Assembly: GCF_021729845.1 (NCBI RefSeq)
Contig: NZ_CP063397.1
Location: 2,432,001-2,496,000 of the forward strand
Source: Rhizobium sp. SL42
GTDB taxonomy: Bacteria > Pseudomonadota > Alphaproteobacteria > Rhizobiales > Rhizobiaceae
Direction: 5' to 3'
Length of the DNA: 64,000 nucleotides
Of the stretch, positions 35,363-45,734 are shown in pieces. The position numbers and the translations under genes are program-made. The stretch's first letter is position 1. The number at the start of each line of letters is the position of its first letter. The notes beneath the pieces are model-generated. The model saw only the letters and a program-made list of their open reading frames with translations. It did not search any database and had not been told where the DNA came from.

Positions 35363-38300
35363 ATGGCCGTTTTCACTGGCACCTCGGGCAATGACAACCT
35401 CACCGGAACCTCCGACCTGGACGAACTCTACGGCCTTGCCGGCAACGATACGCTCAACGGGGGAGGTGGCGACGACCATCTTATTGCCGGCGCGGGTGAC
35501 GACATTCTGATCGGCGGAAACGGTGCTGATATTCTCGACGGAGGCGAGGGGGCCGACCGAGTAAACTATGACGGTGCTTATGCCATTACCATAAATTTAA
35601 AGAGCGGCGTTCATACCGGTGCAGCTCTCGGTGACACCCTGATTTCAATTGAAGGCATCATCGGCTCGTTTCGCGCAGACACCTTAGTCAGCGGCGATGA
35701 GGCCATGTTCTTCGATGGTGGCCAGGGAGTGGATACAGTCGACTACTCCAGTTCCGTTTCTGCCGTCGCTGTTACGCTCGACTTCGAGGGCCATACTACA
35801 ACCGGCGCTGGCGGTGATGCCGAGGGCGATCAGTATCTTGATGTAGAGCGCGTTATTGGTTCCGATTTCGATGATACGCTATCGTCTTCAGTCACTGGGC
35901 ATACATTAGAGGGGGGACGCGGTGACGATACTTACATCGTCAACGGCTCAACGAATGTTGCAATCGTCGAGGGAGAGGATGCCGGTATGGACGAGGTTCG
36001 GGTGCTTGCATCTTATACGCTCGGCGCCAACCTCGAAAACCTCACCCATGTCGGCACGGGAAATGTTACCCTGACAGGGAACAGCGGAAACAACGTCATC
36101 GTGAGTGGGGTCGGAAACCAGAACCTTCTTGGAGGGGCTGGGGATGATGAGCTGCGCGCAGGTGTCGGCGATGACGTACTTACGGGCGGCGCAGGGGCCG
36201 ATCTTCTTGATGGCGGTGCCGGCCTCGATTACGCAGGCTACAACGGTTCTGCCGCAGTTACGATCAACCTGAAGACCGGGGTTCATACCGGCGACGCCGT
36301 CAATGATACCTTCATTTCAATTGAAGGTTTCATCGGATCTAACCAAGCCGATACCTTCGTCAGCGGTGCTGAAGTGGTCTTGTTCGACGGTGATAGCGGT
36401 GTCGACACTGTCGACTACTCGACGTCTACGGCGGCCGTGACAGTCAGCCTCGGTGCTGCCGGGGTGACGACCACGGGGACCGGCGGCGATGCTCAAGGCG
36501 ATCGTTTCATCGATCTCGAACGGATCATTGGCTCCTCATTTGATGACACGCTTTCCACGTCGGTTTCGGGACACACGCTTGCTGGTGGCCTCGGAGACGA
36601 CATCTATGTCATCGGTGGTGCCGGCGTGACCATAACGGAGGCGCTTAGCGCTGGAACGGATGAGGTCAGGACGACACTCACGACTTACACGCTCGGCGCC
36701 AACCTTGAGAACCTGTCCTATACCGGGGGGACGACAGCCAGCCTCACCGGCAATGGTGCCAACAACGTGATCAATGGCGGCGGCGGGAACCAGACCATGT
36801 CTGGGGGAGCGGGCGACGATCAATTGATCGGCGGAGCGGGGGACGACATCCTCATCGGCGGCATCGGAGCCGATGCCCTTGATGGCGGGGCGGGCTTCGA
36901 CTACGCAAGCTATGCCGGTTCTGCCGCAGTCACGGTCAACCTCAAGACCGGTGTGCATACGGGCGAGGCGGTCAACGATACCTTTGTGTCGATAGAAGGC
37001 TACATCGGATCAACGGCGGCGGATACCTTCGTCAGCGGTGCTGAAGTGGTCTTGTTCGACGGTGATAGCGGTGTCGACACTGTCGACTACTCGACGTCTA
37101 CGGCGGCCGTGACAGTCAGCCTCGGTGCTGCCGGGGTGACGACCACGGGGACCGGCGGCGATGCTCAAGGCGATCGTTTCATCGATCTCGAACGGATCAT
37201 TGGCTCCTCATTTGATGACACGCTTTCCACGTCGGTTTCGGGACACACGCTTGCTGGTGGCCTCGGAGACGACATCTATGTCATCGGTGGTGCCGGCGTG
37301 ACCATAACGGAGGCGCTTAGCGCTGGAACGGATGAGGTCAGGACGACACTCACGACTTACACGCTCGGCGCCAACCTTGAGAACCTGTCCTATACCGGGG
37401 GGACGACAGCCAGCCTCACCGGCAATGGTGCCAACAACGTGATCAATGGCGGCGGCGGGAACCAGACCATGTCTGGGGGAGCGGGCGACGATCAATTGAT
37501 CGGCGGAGCGGGGGACGACATCCTCATCGGCGGCATCGGAGCCGATGCCCTTGATGGCGGGGCGGGCTTCGACTACGCAAGCTATGCCGGTTCTGCCGCA
37601 GTCACGGTCAACCTCAAGACCGGTGTGCATACGGGCGAGGCGGTCAACGATACCTTTGTGTCGATAGAAGGCTACATCGGATCAACGGCGGCGGATACCT
37701 TCGTCAGCGGTGCTGAAGTGGTCTTGTTCGACGGTGATAGCGGTGTCGACACTGTCGACTACTCGACGTCTACGGCGGCCGTGACAGTCAGCCTCGGTGC
37801 TGCCGGGGTGACGACCACGGGGACCGGCGGCGATGCTCAAGGCGATCGTTTCATCGATCTCGAACGGATCATTGGCTCCTCATTTGATGACACGCTTTCC
37901 ACGTCGGTTTCGGGACACACGCTTGCTGGTGGCCTCGGAGACGACATCTATGTCATCGGTGGTGCCGGCGTGACCATAACGGAGGCGCTTAGCGCTGGAA
38001 CGGATGAGGTCAGGACGACACTCACGACTTACACGCTCGGCGCCAACCTTGAGAACCTGTCCTATACCGGGGGGACGACAGCCAGCCTCACCGGCAATGG
38101 TGCCAACAACGTGATCAATGGCGGCGGCGGGAACCAGACCATGTCTGGGGGAGCGGGCGACGATCAATTGATCGGCGGAGCGGGGGACGACATCCTCATC
38201 GGCGGCATCGGAGCCGATGCCCTTGATGGCGGGGCGGGCTTCGACTACGCAAGCTATGCCGGTTCTGCCGCAGTCACGGTCAACCTCAAGACCGGTGTGC

Positions 38301-41300
38301 ATACGGGCGAGGCGGTCAACGATACCTTTGTGTCGATAGAAGGCTACATCGGATCAACGGCGGCGGATACCTTCGTCAGCGGTGCTGAAGTGGTCTTGTT
38401 CGACGGTGATAGCGGTGTCGACACTGTCGACTACTCGACGTCTACGGCGGCCGTGACAGTCAGCCTCGGTGCTGCCGGGGTGACGACCACGGGGACCGGC
38501 GGCGATGCTCAAGGCGATCGTTTCATCGATCTCGAACGGATCATTGGCTCCTCATTTGATGACACGCTTTCCACGTCGGTTTCGGGACACACGCTTGCTG
38601 GTGGCCTCGGAGACGACATCTATGTCATCGGTGGTGCCGGCGTGACCATAACGGAGGCGCTTAGCGCTGGAACGGATGAGGTCAGGACGACACTCACGAC
38701 TTACACGCTCGGCGCCAACCTTGAGAACCTGACCTATACCGGGGGGACGAATTTTCAGGGCAACGGAAACAGTTTGTCCAATGTGATCACCTCACAGAAC
38801 GGTGCCGACACGCTTTATGGATACCAAGGCAACGATACCTTTATCGGCGGCGGCGGTGCCGACATGATCTATGGTGGCGACGGATCGGACACATCGAGCT
38901 ATTTCAATTCGAACGCGGCTGTAAATGTGGATCTTTTGGCAGCCACGGCCATCGGGGGACATGCCCAGGGCGATATCCTCAACAGTATCGAGAACCTCGT
39001 CGGTTCCTCGTTCAACGACAGCTTGAGCGGAGACGCAGGTTCAAACCGGATTTCCGGCCTGGTGGGTGCCGATATCATCAACGGGAATGCAGGCGACGAC
39101 TGGATCGATGGAGGAGTCGGCGCTGACGTCATCGCTGGTGGCACAGGTATCGACACGCTTTCCTATGGCACGTCCGCAGCAGGCGTGAACATCAACCTCA
39201 TCTCGAACGTGCATTCGGGCGGCGACGCTGAAGGCGACAGCTTCAATGGAATCGAGATCATCGAGGGCTCCAGCTTCGCGGACAGTTTTATCGCGGCTAC
39301 AGGCATGGTTCTTCGCGGCGGTACAGGCGACGATATCTACGTGGTGGACGTTGAAAACGTGGTCATCGATGAGGAACTCGACGAGGGTGTCGACACCGTT
39401 CGAGTGTCGCTCTCTGCCTACACGCTGCAAGACCATATCGAGAACGTGGTATTCACGGGGGCCGGTTCGTTCGCGATTACCGGAAATTCCGGGAACAACC
39501 TGCTTGCGGGTGGCGCTTTCCAGGACAGCCTGATGGGCGGCGCTGGCAACGACGTTCTTGTGGGAGGAGCCGGAGCGGACAGCCTAGACGGCGGCGACGG
39601 TTTTGATACGGCAGATTATTCCGGGTCTTCGGCGGCGATTTCAATTTATCTCAGCGGCGGGCTGGGTTCGGGTGGAGATGCAGAGGGCGACACCATCATC
39701 AGCGTGGAGAAGGTGATCGGCACGGCGCTGGACGATTCCTTTGTCAGCGGCGCCGCCGGCAATCACCTGAAAGGCGGGGCGGGGAATGACACCTATCTGA
39801 TCAATCATGCCGACGTGGTTGTGGAAGAACTTGCTGGACAAGGCGACGACGAGATCCGGACAACGCTCTCGACATATTCGATTGGGAGCAATACCGCCAT
39901 AGAACGCCTGCAGTATACGGGGACCGCGGACGCGAGCCTGACAGGCAATATCGGAGCCAACTTCCTGACTGGCAGCAGCGGCAACGACGTGTTGATCGGT
40001 GGAGCAGGCGCCGACCAACTCGTCGGCGGAGCCGGTTCCGACGCCGCGAGCTACACGACTGCCGCAGCAGCCGTGACAATCAATCTGGTTACCGGCATCC
40101 ACACCGGTGATGCGGCGGGTGATGTGTTCGACGGCATCGAGGCGTTCATCGGCTCCAACCACAATGATACGTTTTTGCTTTCGGCAGGGGCAGATCTGAT
40201 CAATGGCACTGCCGGCAGCGACACAGCGAATTATTCCCTGTCGTCGTCGTCCGTCGCAATCGATCTCACCACCAACATCCACTCAGGCGGCTTTGCCGAA
40301 GGTGACAATCTCATCAGTGTTGAGCGGGTGATCGGCACTTCCTTTGGCGACACGTTGGCGTCCTCAACCTCCGGTCATGTTCTGACGGGTGGAGCAGGTG
40401 ACGACATCTATGTGATCGGCGGCAGCGGGGTGTCGATTGTCGAATCTGCCGGCGGCGGGACTGACGAAATTCGCACCTCAGTTGCGAATTACTCCATGGC
40501 GGGCTTCAGCAATGTTGAGAAACTGACTTATAACGGCACGGCCAATGCCGTGTTGACTGGCAATGTGGGCAACAACACAATCATCGGCGGTGGAGGGAAC
40601 GACCGACTGGTTGGCGGCGCGGGCGCCGACATTCTGATTGGTGGAAGCGGTCTCGATACGGCAAGCTATGCCAACGCCACTAGCGCCGTGACCGTCAACC
40701 TGCACTCGGGCACCCACCTTGGGGATGCAGCCGGAGACGTCTTCGACAGCATCGAGGGTTATCTCGGTTCCGCCTTCGACGACACGTTCGTCGGCAATTC
40801 GAGCGGTAACACTTTTAACGGTGGTTCTGGCCTCGATACAATTGACTATTCAAACTCGACAGAGGGTGTGAGCGTCAACCTAACGGAGAACAGCCACTCG
40901 GGAGGTCATGCTTTTGGCGACAGCCTGACCAGTATCGAGCGGGTGGTCGGGACCGCGTTCGATGATATTCTCGCTTCGGCAACTGCTGGTCACATGCTGG
41001 TCGGCGGAGCGGGAGATGACACATACCTGATCGGAGATCAGGGTGTGATCGTCAACGAGGCTGAATCATACGGGCTTGACACTATACTTACATCGGTCGC
41101 CAGTTACTCTATCGCCGGGATGACCGGAATTGAGCGGTTGACGTACAATGGTTCCGCTGCTGCTATTCTAACCGGCAACACAGTGAATAATGTGCTGACC
41201 AGTGGTGATGGAAACGACATCATTGAGGGTGGGGGTGGCGACGATGAGCTCAGGGGCTCCGTCGGTGACGACACCTATGTCTACCTGAGAGGGGACGGAA

Positions 41301-41962
41301 ACGACCGAATCATCGAGGATTCTGCAGCAGGGGCGGCCGATCAATTGATCCTCCAAGATGTCAACTCTACCGAGGTAGGTGTGGAGCGTCTTGGTGCGGA
41401 TCTCCGGCTTCAGATTCCAGAAAGCGACATCAGCGTGAATGACGGTGGATCCATCGTTATTGTGGGGGCTTTTGCAGAGGGCGACCAAGCTGGTATCGAC
41501 ACCATCTTGTTTGCTGATGGCGTGATCTGGTCGACGAGCGACATTAAGGCGCATGTTCTCAACGCAATCTCTACAGAAGGCGACGACGTGATCGAAGGCT
41601 TCAGCAGTGCCGATGTCATTGACGGAGAGACCGGTGCGGATGTCATCTTCGGTGCCGACGGCGATGATGTGATCGATGGTGGCCTGGGCAACGATATCAT
41701 AGGCACTGGTTCCGGCAATGACACGATCGTTTTCCGACCGGATTTCGGCGTTGATGCTGTAACTGATTTCCAGGCCGGAGTTTCGTCGGACGACGTGATC
41801 GAGTTCGCTGACGGGCTATTCACCGACTTTGAGGCAGTTCTTGCTTCTGCCTCACAAGTCGGCAGCGATACGGTGATCAGCTTTGATCCTCACAACAGCA
41901 TCACTCTGAAGTATGTCGAGGTTACATCGCTGCATCAGGACGATTTCCGGTTCGTGGCATGA
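35363..41962 (+). CDS. Large RTX repeat protein, type I secreted
   Basis: 2,199 residues built almost wholly of RTX blocks from residue 5 on (GTSGNDNLTGTS, GGAGDDQLIGGAGDDILIGG) alternating with strand motifs of the type AVTVNLKTGVHTG and the stretch SIEGYIGS. Residues about 329-1129 are a tandem array of a 224-residue unit. No enzymatic domain is visible, so an adhesin-like, matrix or calcium-binding surface role is more likely than a toxin. The last 50 residues (from DFEAVLASASQVGSD to SLHQDDFRFVA) closely match the end of the lipase-RTX protein and form the secretion signal. The ATG at 35363 follows AAAAGGAATAGGGCCT. It is followed after five bases by a broken exporter gene. Confidence 0.9.
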   Translation: MAVFTGTSGNDNLTGTSDLDELYGLAGNDTLNGGGGDDHLIAGAGDDILIGGNGADILDGGEGADRVNYDGAYAITINLKSGVHTGAALGDTLISIEGIIGSFRADTLVSGDEAMFFDGGQGVDTVDYSSSVSAVAVTLDFEGHTTTGAGGDAEGDQYLDVERVIGSDFDDTLSSSVTGHTLEGGRGDDTYIVNGSTNVAIVEGEDAGMDEVRVLASYTLGANLENLTHVGTGNVTLTGNSGNNVIVSGVGNQNLLGGAGDDELRAGVGDDVLTGGAGADLLDGGAGLDYAGYNGSAAVTINLKTGVHTGDAVNDTFISIEGFIGSNQADTFVSGAEVVLFDGDSGVDTVDYSTSTAAVTVSLGAAGVTTTGTGGDAQGDRFIDLERIIGSSFDDTLSTSVSGHTLAGGLGDDIYVIGGAGVTITEALSAGTDEVRTTLTTYTLGANLENLSYTGGTTASLTGNGANNVINGGGGNQTMSGGAGDDQLIGGAGDDILIGGIGADALDGGAGFDYASYAGSAAVTVNLKTGVHTGEAVNDTFVSIEGYIGSTAADTFVSGAEVVLFDGDSGVDTVDYSTSTAAVTVSLGAAGVTTTGTGGDAQGDRFIDLERIIGSSFDDTLSTSVSGHTLAGGLGDDIYVIGGAGVTITEALSAGTDEVRTTLTTYTLGANLENLSYTGGTTASLTGNGANNVINGGGGNQTMSGGAGDDQLIGGAGDDILIGGIGADALDGGAGFDYASYAGSAAVTVNLKTGVHTGEAVNDTFVSIEGYIGSTAADTFVSGAEVVLFDGDSGVDTVDYSTSTAAVTVSLGAAGVTTTGTGGDAQGDRFIDLERIIGSSFDDTLSTSVSGHTLAGGLGDDIYVIGGAGVTITEALSAGTDEVRTTLTTYTLGANLENLSYTGGTTASLTGNGANNVINGGGGNQTMSGGAGDDQLIGGAGDDILIGGIGADALDGGAGFDYASYAGSAAVTVNLKTGVHTGEAVNDTFVSIEGYIGSTAADTFVSGAEVVLFDGDSGVDTVDYSTSTAAVTVSLGAAGVTTTGTGGDAQGDRFIDLERIIGSSFDDTLSTSVSGHTLAGGLGDDIYVIGGAGVTITEALSAGTDEVRTTLTTYTLGANLENLTYTGGTNFQGNGNSLSNVITSQNGADTLYGYQGNDTFIGGGGADMIYGGDGSDTSSYFNSNAAVNVDLLAATAIGGHAQGDILNSIENLVGSSFNDSLSGDAGSNRISGLVGADIINGNAGDDWIDGGVGADVIAGGTGIDTLSYGTSAAGVNINLISNVHSGGDAEGDSFNGIEIIEGSSFADSFIAATGMVLRGGTGDDIYVVDVENVVIDEELDEGVDTVRVSLSAYTLQDHIENVVFTGAGSFAITGNSGNNLLAGGAFQDSLMGGAGNDVLVGGAGADSLDGGDGFDTADYSGSSAAISIYLSGGLGSGGDAEGDTIISVEKVIGTALDDSFVSGAAGNHLKGGAGNDTYLINHADVVVEELAGQGDDEIRTTLSTYSIGSNTAIERLQYTGTADASLTGNIGANFLTGSSGNDVLIGGAGADQLVGGAGSDAASYTTAAAAVTINLVTGIHTGDAAGDVFDGIEAFIGSNHNDTFLLSAGADLINGTAGSDTANYSLSSSSVAIDLTTNIHSGGFAEGDNLISVERVIGTSFGDTLASSTSGHVLTGGAGDDIYVIGGSGVSIVESAGGGTDEIRTSVANYSMAGFSNVEKLTYNGTANAVLTGNVGNNTIIGGGGNDRLVGGAGADILIGGSGLDTASYANATSAVTVNLHSGTHLGDAAGDVFDSIEGYLGSAFDDTFVGNSSGNTFNGGSGLDTIDYSNSTEGVSVNLTENSHSGGHAFGDSLTSIERVVGTAFDDILASATAGHMLVGGAGDDTYLIGDQGVIVNEAESYGLDTILTSVASYSIAGMTGIERLTYNGSAAAILTGNTVNNVLTSGDGNDIIEGGGGDDELRGSVGDDTYVYLRGDGNDRIIEDSAAGAADQLILQDVNSTEVGVERLGADLRLQIPESDISVNDGGSIVIVGAFAEGDQAGIDTILFADGVIWSTSDIKAHVLNAISTEGDDVIEGFSSADVIDGETGADVIFGADGDDVIDGGLGNDIIGTGSGNDTIVFRPDFGVDAVTDFQAGVSSDDVIEFADGLFTDFEAVLASASQVGSDTVISFDPHNSITLKYVEVTSLHQDDFRFVA
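36350..38749 (+). repeat. 672-bp in-frame tandem repeat array in RTX gene 2
   Basis: Units start at 36350, 37022, 37694 and 38366, exactly 672 bases (224 codons) apart. Three are complete; the fourth follows the repeat until about 38749, with a TCC to ACC change near 38730. As far as I can see by eye the complete units are identical in DNA. Confidence 0.95.
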
Positions 41963-41967
41963 TCTGA

Positions 41968-43682
41968 ATGACGAGCAGCAATTCCAACATCTTACAGCGG
42001 CGGCCGTTGGTCGCCGCTGCTCTCAAGCAAGTGCAGTCGACGTTGCTTACGGTCGCGGCGGTGAGCGCTGTAACAAATGTGCTGATGCTGACCGGACCCT
42101 TGTTCATGATGCAGGTCTATGACCGGGTGCTGACGAGCCGGAGCGTGCCAACTCTGGTGGCGCTTTCACTGCTGGCGGTGGGGCTTTACCTGTCCTCGGC
42201 ATTCTTGAACTTCTGCGATCCCGGATCCTGACGCGCGTCGGGCAGCGGATCGAGGAGGATCTCGGCGACGCGACCTTCCGCTCCGTGATGGTTCTGCCGC
42301 TCAGGATGTCGCGCAAGGAGGCCGTCTCGCAGCCGATCCGGGATCTTGAACAGATCCGGCAGTTCATGGGCGGGCCGGGTCCTATTGCCATCTGCGACAT
42401 ACCCTGGCTGCCGCTTTATGTCGGCATCCTCTTCCTCTTCCATCCGCTTCTGGGCTGGCTCGCGATTGCCGGCGCGGCGGTCCTGATTGTGCTCACGATC
42501 ACCAGCGAGTTTCTCTTGCGTGATCCAATGCGGCGCATTGCGCAGTTTTCAGCGGCCCGGGCAGAGTTTCTCGAGGCTGGGCGGCGCAATGCCGAGGCCT
42601 TGCAGTCCATGGGTATGCGCGGCGCCTATACCGCCCGCTGGCGAAAGGCGAATGCGGAGTATCTGATGCAACAGCAGCGCACGGGCGATGCGACCAGCAG
42701 CTTTTCCACTACGTCGAAGATCTTCCGGTTGGCGCTTCAGTCCGCGGTGCTTGCCCTCGGTGCCTGGCTCGCGATCAACCAGATGGCCTCTCCTGGCGCC
42801 ATGATCGCAGCCTCAATCCTGACCGCGCGAGCCTTTGCGCCCATCGAGCAAGTGACCGGCCAGTGGCGGGGCTTCGTCAATGCAAGGCAGGCGCGGGATC
42901 GACTGTACAAGCTTCTGGAGCAGTTCCGCGAAGATGTCCCGCGCATGGCGCTACCAAGACCGAGGGCATCATTCACTGTTGCGGCCCTGACTGTCGTGGC
43001 GCCTGGCGCCAACACGCCCGTTATCCGCGACATCAGCTTCAGCGTCAGTGCGGGGCAGGGTGTCGGCATCATCGGGCCGAGTGGTTCTGGCAAATCTTCG
43101 CTCGCTCGGGCGCTGGTCGGCATCTGGCCGCCGGCGAGGGGCAGCGTGCGGCTTGATGGTGCGGAGCTTGACCAGTGGGATCCGGAGGCGCTTGGGCCTT
43201 CGATCGGCTATTTGCCCCAGGGCGTCGAACTGTTCGACGGGACCATTGCCGAAAACATCTGCCGCTTTTCCACGGACGCACACCCAGACCAGATCATTGA
43301 GGCGGCAAGGCTCGCGGGCGTGCATGACCTTGTCCTGTCGATGCCGGAGGGTTACGACGCACGGATCGGCGCAAGCGGTGCAATCCTCTCGGCCGGCCAA
43401 CGGCAACGGATCGGGCTTGCGCGCGCGCTGTTCGGCAGTCCGTTCCTGCTTGTATTCGACGAGCCAAATGCCAGTCTTGATGCGGAGGGCGAGACAGCGC
43501 TGACAAATGCCATGTTGGCTCTCCGAGAAGCGGGCTCGATCGTCATCGTGATCGCGCACCGGCCGAGTGCGCTGGCGGCGGTCGATCAGGTTCTGGTAGT
43601 AGCGCAGGGCGCGATGGTCACCTTTGGACCGCGCGACGAAGTGCTGCGTAAGACGACCATGCGGGCGGTGGCCGAGAAATGA
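41968..43682 (+). pseudogene. Type I secretion ABC transporter of cluster 2, broken by a 1-base deletion
   Basis: Close paralogue of the exporter at 22339-24054. The first frame (MTSSNSNILQRRPLVAAALK to LLAVGLYLSS) goes out of register near 42192-42200: the cluster 1 gene has 39 bases between its ACCTG and GATCCTG-end landmarks where this one has 38, and the first frame stops at 42231. The remaining part (VLPLRMSRKEAVSQPIRDLE through Walker [32 protein letters not shown]) is intact in the shifted frame to 43682. The split removes most of the membrane domain, so the transporter should be inactive unless the frameshift is a sequence error. Confidence 0.9.
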
Positions 43683-44989
43683 CGGGCAAGCCGAGCATGA
43701 CGCCAATTGCACGATCCATCCGAAACTATTCGCTCCTGGCTTTCTGCACCATGCTGGTTCTGGTGATCGGCTTTGGTGGCTGGGCCGCAACGGCGAAGCT
43801 CTCAGGCGCCGTTATCGGCCGAGGCGTTGTGGTGGTAGATGGCAATGTCAAGCAGATCCAGCACCGCGCCGGCGGGATCGTCGGCGAGATCCTCGTGCGC
43901 AACGGAGTGCGCGTCCAGGTCGGTGAGCTGCTGATCCGGATAGATGACACGATTACGCGCGCCAACTTCGCGATCATCACCAAACAGATCGATCAGTTGA
44001 CTGCGCGGAGGCTGCGACTTGTGGCGGAGCGTGACGCGCTTGCCGCTATGGCAACTTCCGAGGTGGCCAGCGGCAGCAAGACCGTGGATGGGCGGAGCTA
44101 TCTTCGGGCCGAGGAGGCGCTGTTTGCGGCGCGACGGGAAACGCTTCGGAGTCAGCGGAGCCAGCTGCGGCAGCGGATTGACCAGATTGGGCAGGAAGCG
44201 GATGGTCTAACCTTGCGGCGAAAGGCGAAGGAGCTGGAACTGTCCTGGGTCGAGCAGGAACTGACACGGGTGAGGAGCTTAAGCGGCCAACAGCTCATTC
44301 AGTTCAACCGGCTCGCCGAACTGGAGCGGCTGAAGGCACAGCTCGACGGAGAGAGGGGCCAGCTCATCGCCGAGATCGCCCGTGCCGGCACACGCGTGAC
44401 GGAGACGGAACTGCAGATCCTCCAGCTAGACCAGGATCGACGGACTGAGATCGTCACCGAGCTTAGGGATGTCGACAACAAGCTGGCGGAAATCGAGGAA
44501 CAACAGATCGCGGCAGAGGACGAGCTGAGACGCGTGGAGATCCGCTCACCGCAGGCGGGGATCGTGCATGAACTTGTGGTGCACACGATCGGTGGCGTAA
44601 TCGCGCCGGGTGAAACGGTAATGCAGATCGTTCCGGTCAACGATAGCCTCGTCGTGGAGGCACGCATCCAGCCGTCCGACATTGACCAGATGCACACGGG
44701 ACAAGATGTAATTCTGCGCTTCTCTGCTTTTAGCCAGCGCACAACCCCGGAAATCCTCGCAAAGGTGGAAACAATAGCTCCAGATCTAGCAACCAATCCG
44801 CAAACGGGCGAGGCATGGTATTCGGTTCGCATTCCTATCACGGCGGAGGTGCTCACGAAACTTGGACCTCTGACCCTGTTGCCTGGAATGCCGGTCGAGG
44901 CGTTCATTAAAACGGGAGAGCGGACTGCCGTATCATACTTGACAAAGCCGATGGCTGACCAGCTGGCGCGGGCGATGAGTGAGGAGTGA
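43679..44989 (+). CDS. Type I secretion membrane-fusion protein of cluster 2 (HlyD family)
   Basis: 436 residues, clear paralogue of the 24051-25358 product: transmembrane helix (SLLAFCTMLVLVIGFGGWAA), lipoyl-like parts (GVVVVDGNVKQIQHRAGGIV, VEIRSPQAGIVHELVVHTIG) and the long coiled coil between. Start overlaps the broken exporter gene by four bases (ATGA). The gene is intact although its partner is frameshifted; it could pair with the cluster 1 transporter, given the strong similarity of the two systems (inference). Confidence 0.92.
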   Translation: MTGKPSMTPIARSIRNYSLLAFCTMLVLVIGFGGWAATAKLSGAVIGRGVVVVDGNVKQIQHRAGGIVGEILVRNGVRVQVGELLIRIDDTITRANFAIITKQIDQLTARRLRLVAERDALAAMATSEVASGSKTVDGRSYLRAEEALFAARRETLRSQRSQLRQRIDQIGQEADGLTLRRKAKELELSWVEQELTRVRSLSGQQLIQFNRLAELERLKAQLDGERGQLIAEIARAGTRVTETELQILQLDQDRRTEIVTELRDVDNKLAEIEEQQIAAEDELRRVEIRSPQAGIVHELVVHTIGGVIAPGETVMQIVPVNDSLVVEARIQPSDIDQMHTGQDVILRFSAFSQRTTPEILAKVETIAPDLATNPQTGEAWYSVRIPITAEVLTKLGPLTLLPGMPVEAFIKTGERTAVSYLTKPMADQLARAMSEE

Positions 44990-45053
44990 GGAGTGGGTTA
45001 ACTGTGTTTCGGCGTGGAGTATTGGCTCTGACGCGATTTTGTTGGTCGGGGGC

Positions 45054-45410
45054 CTATTCTTCGTCGATGACGCGGGCGCCAAGAAGCTCGATCCTTCCTC
45101 GGCCGTACATTTGGTGCTTTAAGAGCTTGAGTTTGGAAATCTGCCCCTCTGTCTGAACATTTGACCACCGCGAACTGATCGCGGCGCTGACGGCTGCCAG
45201 GTCTCTAGCGACACCATTGGCGAAGCAGGCAAGCAGGCTTGATCGGGCGCGTTCCAACCATAGCCCCAGATCAGCGAGAGATGTCTTGCGGATCATGGCT
45301 TGGAAGGCGGCAATGATTTCCCTCGGTGCGACGAGTTGCGACACTCCGCCCTCAATTGCGGCAACCGTAAAGGTCTGAGACTTGGAGAGATCGTCGCGAC
45401 CGATGGTCAT
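45054..45410 (-). pseudogene. ISL3-type transposase C-terminal relic
   Basis: 118 residues. REIIAAFQAMIRKTSLADLG, LWLERARSSLLACFANGVAR, DLAAVSAAISSRWSNVQTEG and then QISKLKLLKHQMYGRGRIEL match the C-terminal end of ISL3-family DDE transposases (the usual WSNGQ-EG-N-KLK-LKR-MYGRA pattern, containing the catalytic Glu). The N-terminal part is absent. Relic of an element near the island end. Confidence 0.75.
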
Positions 45411-45734
45411 ATGAGGTGCAATAGTGCGTCCCGACAGCGCAGCGTTATCTAAGCGCCTTTTCCATGCGCCTTTGGGGCTGCGGCATCACTGAACCGGGTT
45501 CGTGGTCCTGAATCAGATCCGGCGGTCGTTCGGTGATTGCATCACAAACGCGACGTGATTGTCGCCACCACATGTTGTCAGTCCATAAGCTGTAGATGCA
45601 CCGAATGCGGCACGACCTCCTGTCGCGTTCATTGATGGTGATATTTCAAACGTGGTAGTCACGCGGTCATAACCAATTCCGTCCAAAACTATCCCATCCA
45701 GAACTCTCGACAAGCATAAAGAAAATGATTTGCT
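45411..45734. other. Intergenic stretch before the integrase 3' end
   Basis: 324 bases. A 66-residue minus-strand frame (45513-45713) exists but starts at TTG, has no clear ribosome-binding site and no homology I recognise. Confidence 0.4.

Noticed and set aside
36350..38749. CRISPR-like regular repeats
   Set aside because: Units are long, contiguous, in frame and coding; no short repeats with unique spacers. The same applies to 19,673-21,798.
45513..45713. 66-codon minus-strand frame near the integrase
   Set aside because: TTG start without a Shine-Dalgarno, no recognisable protein features.
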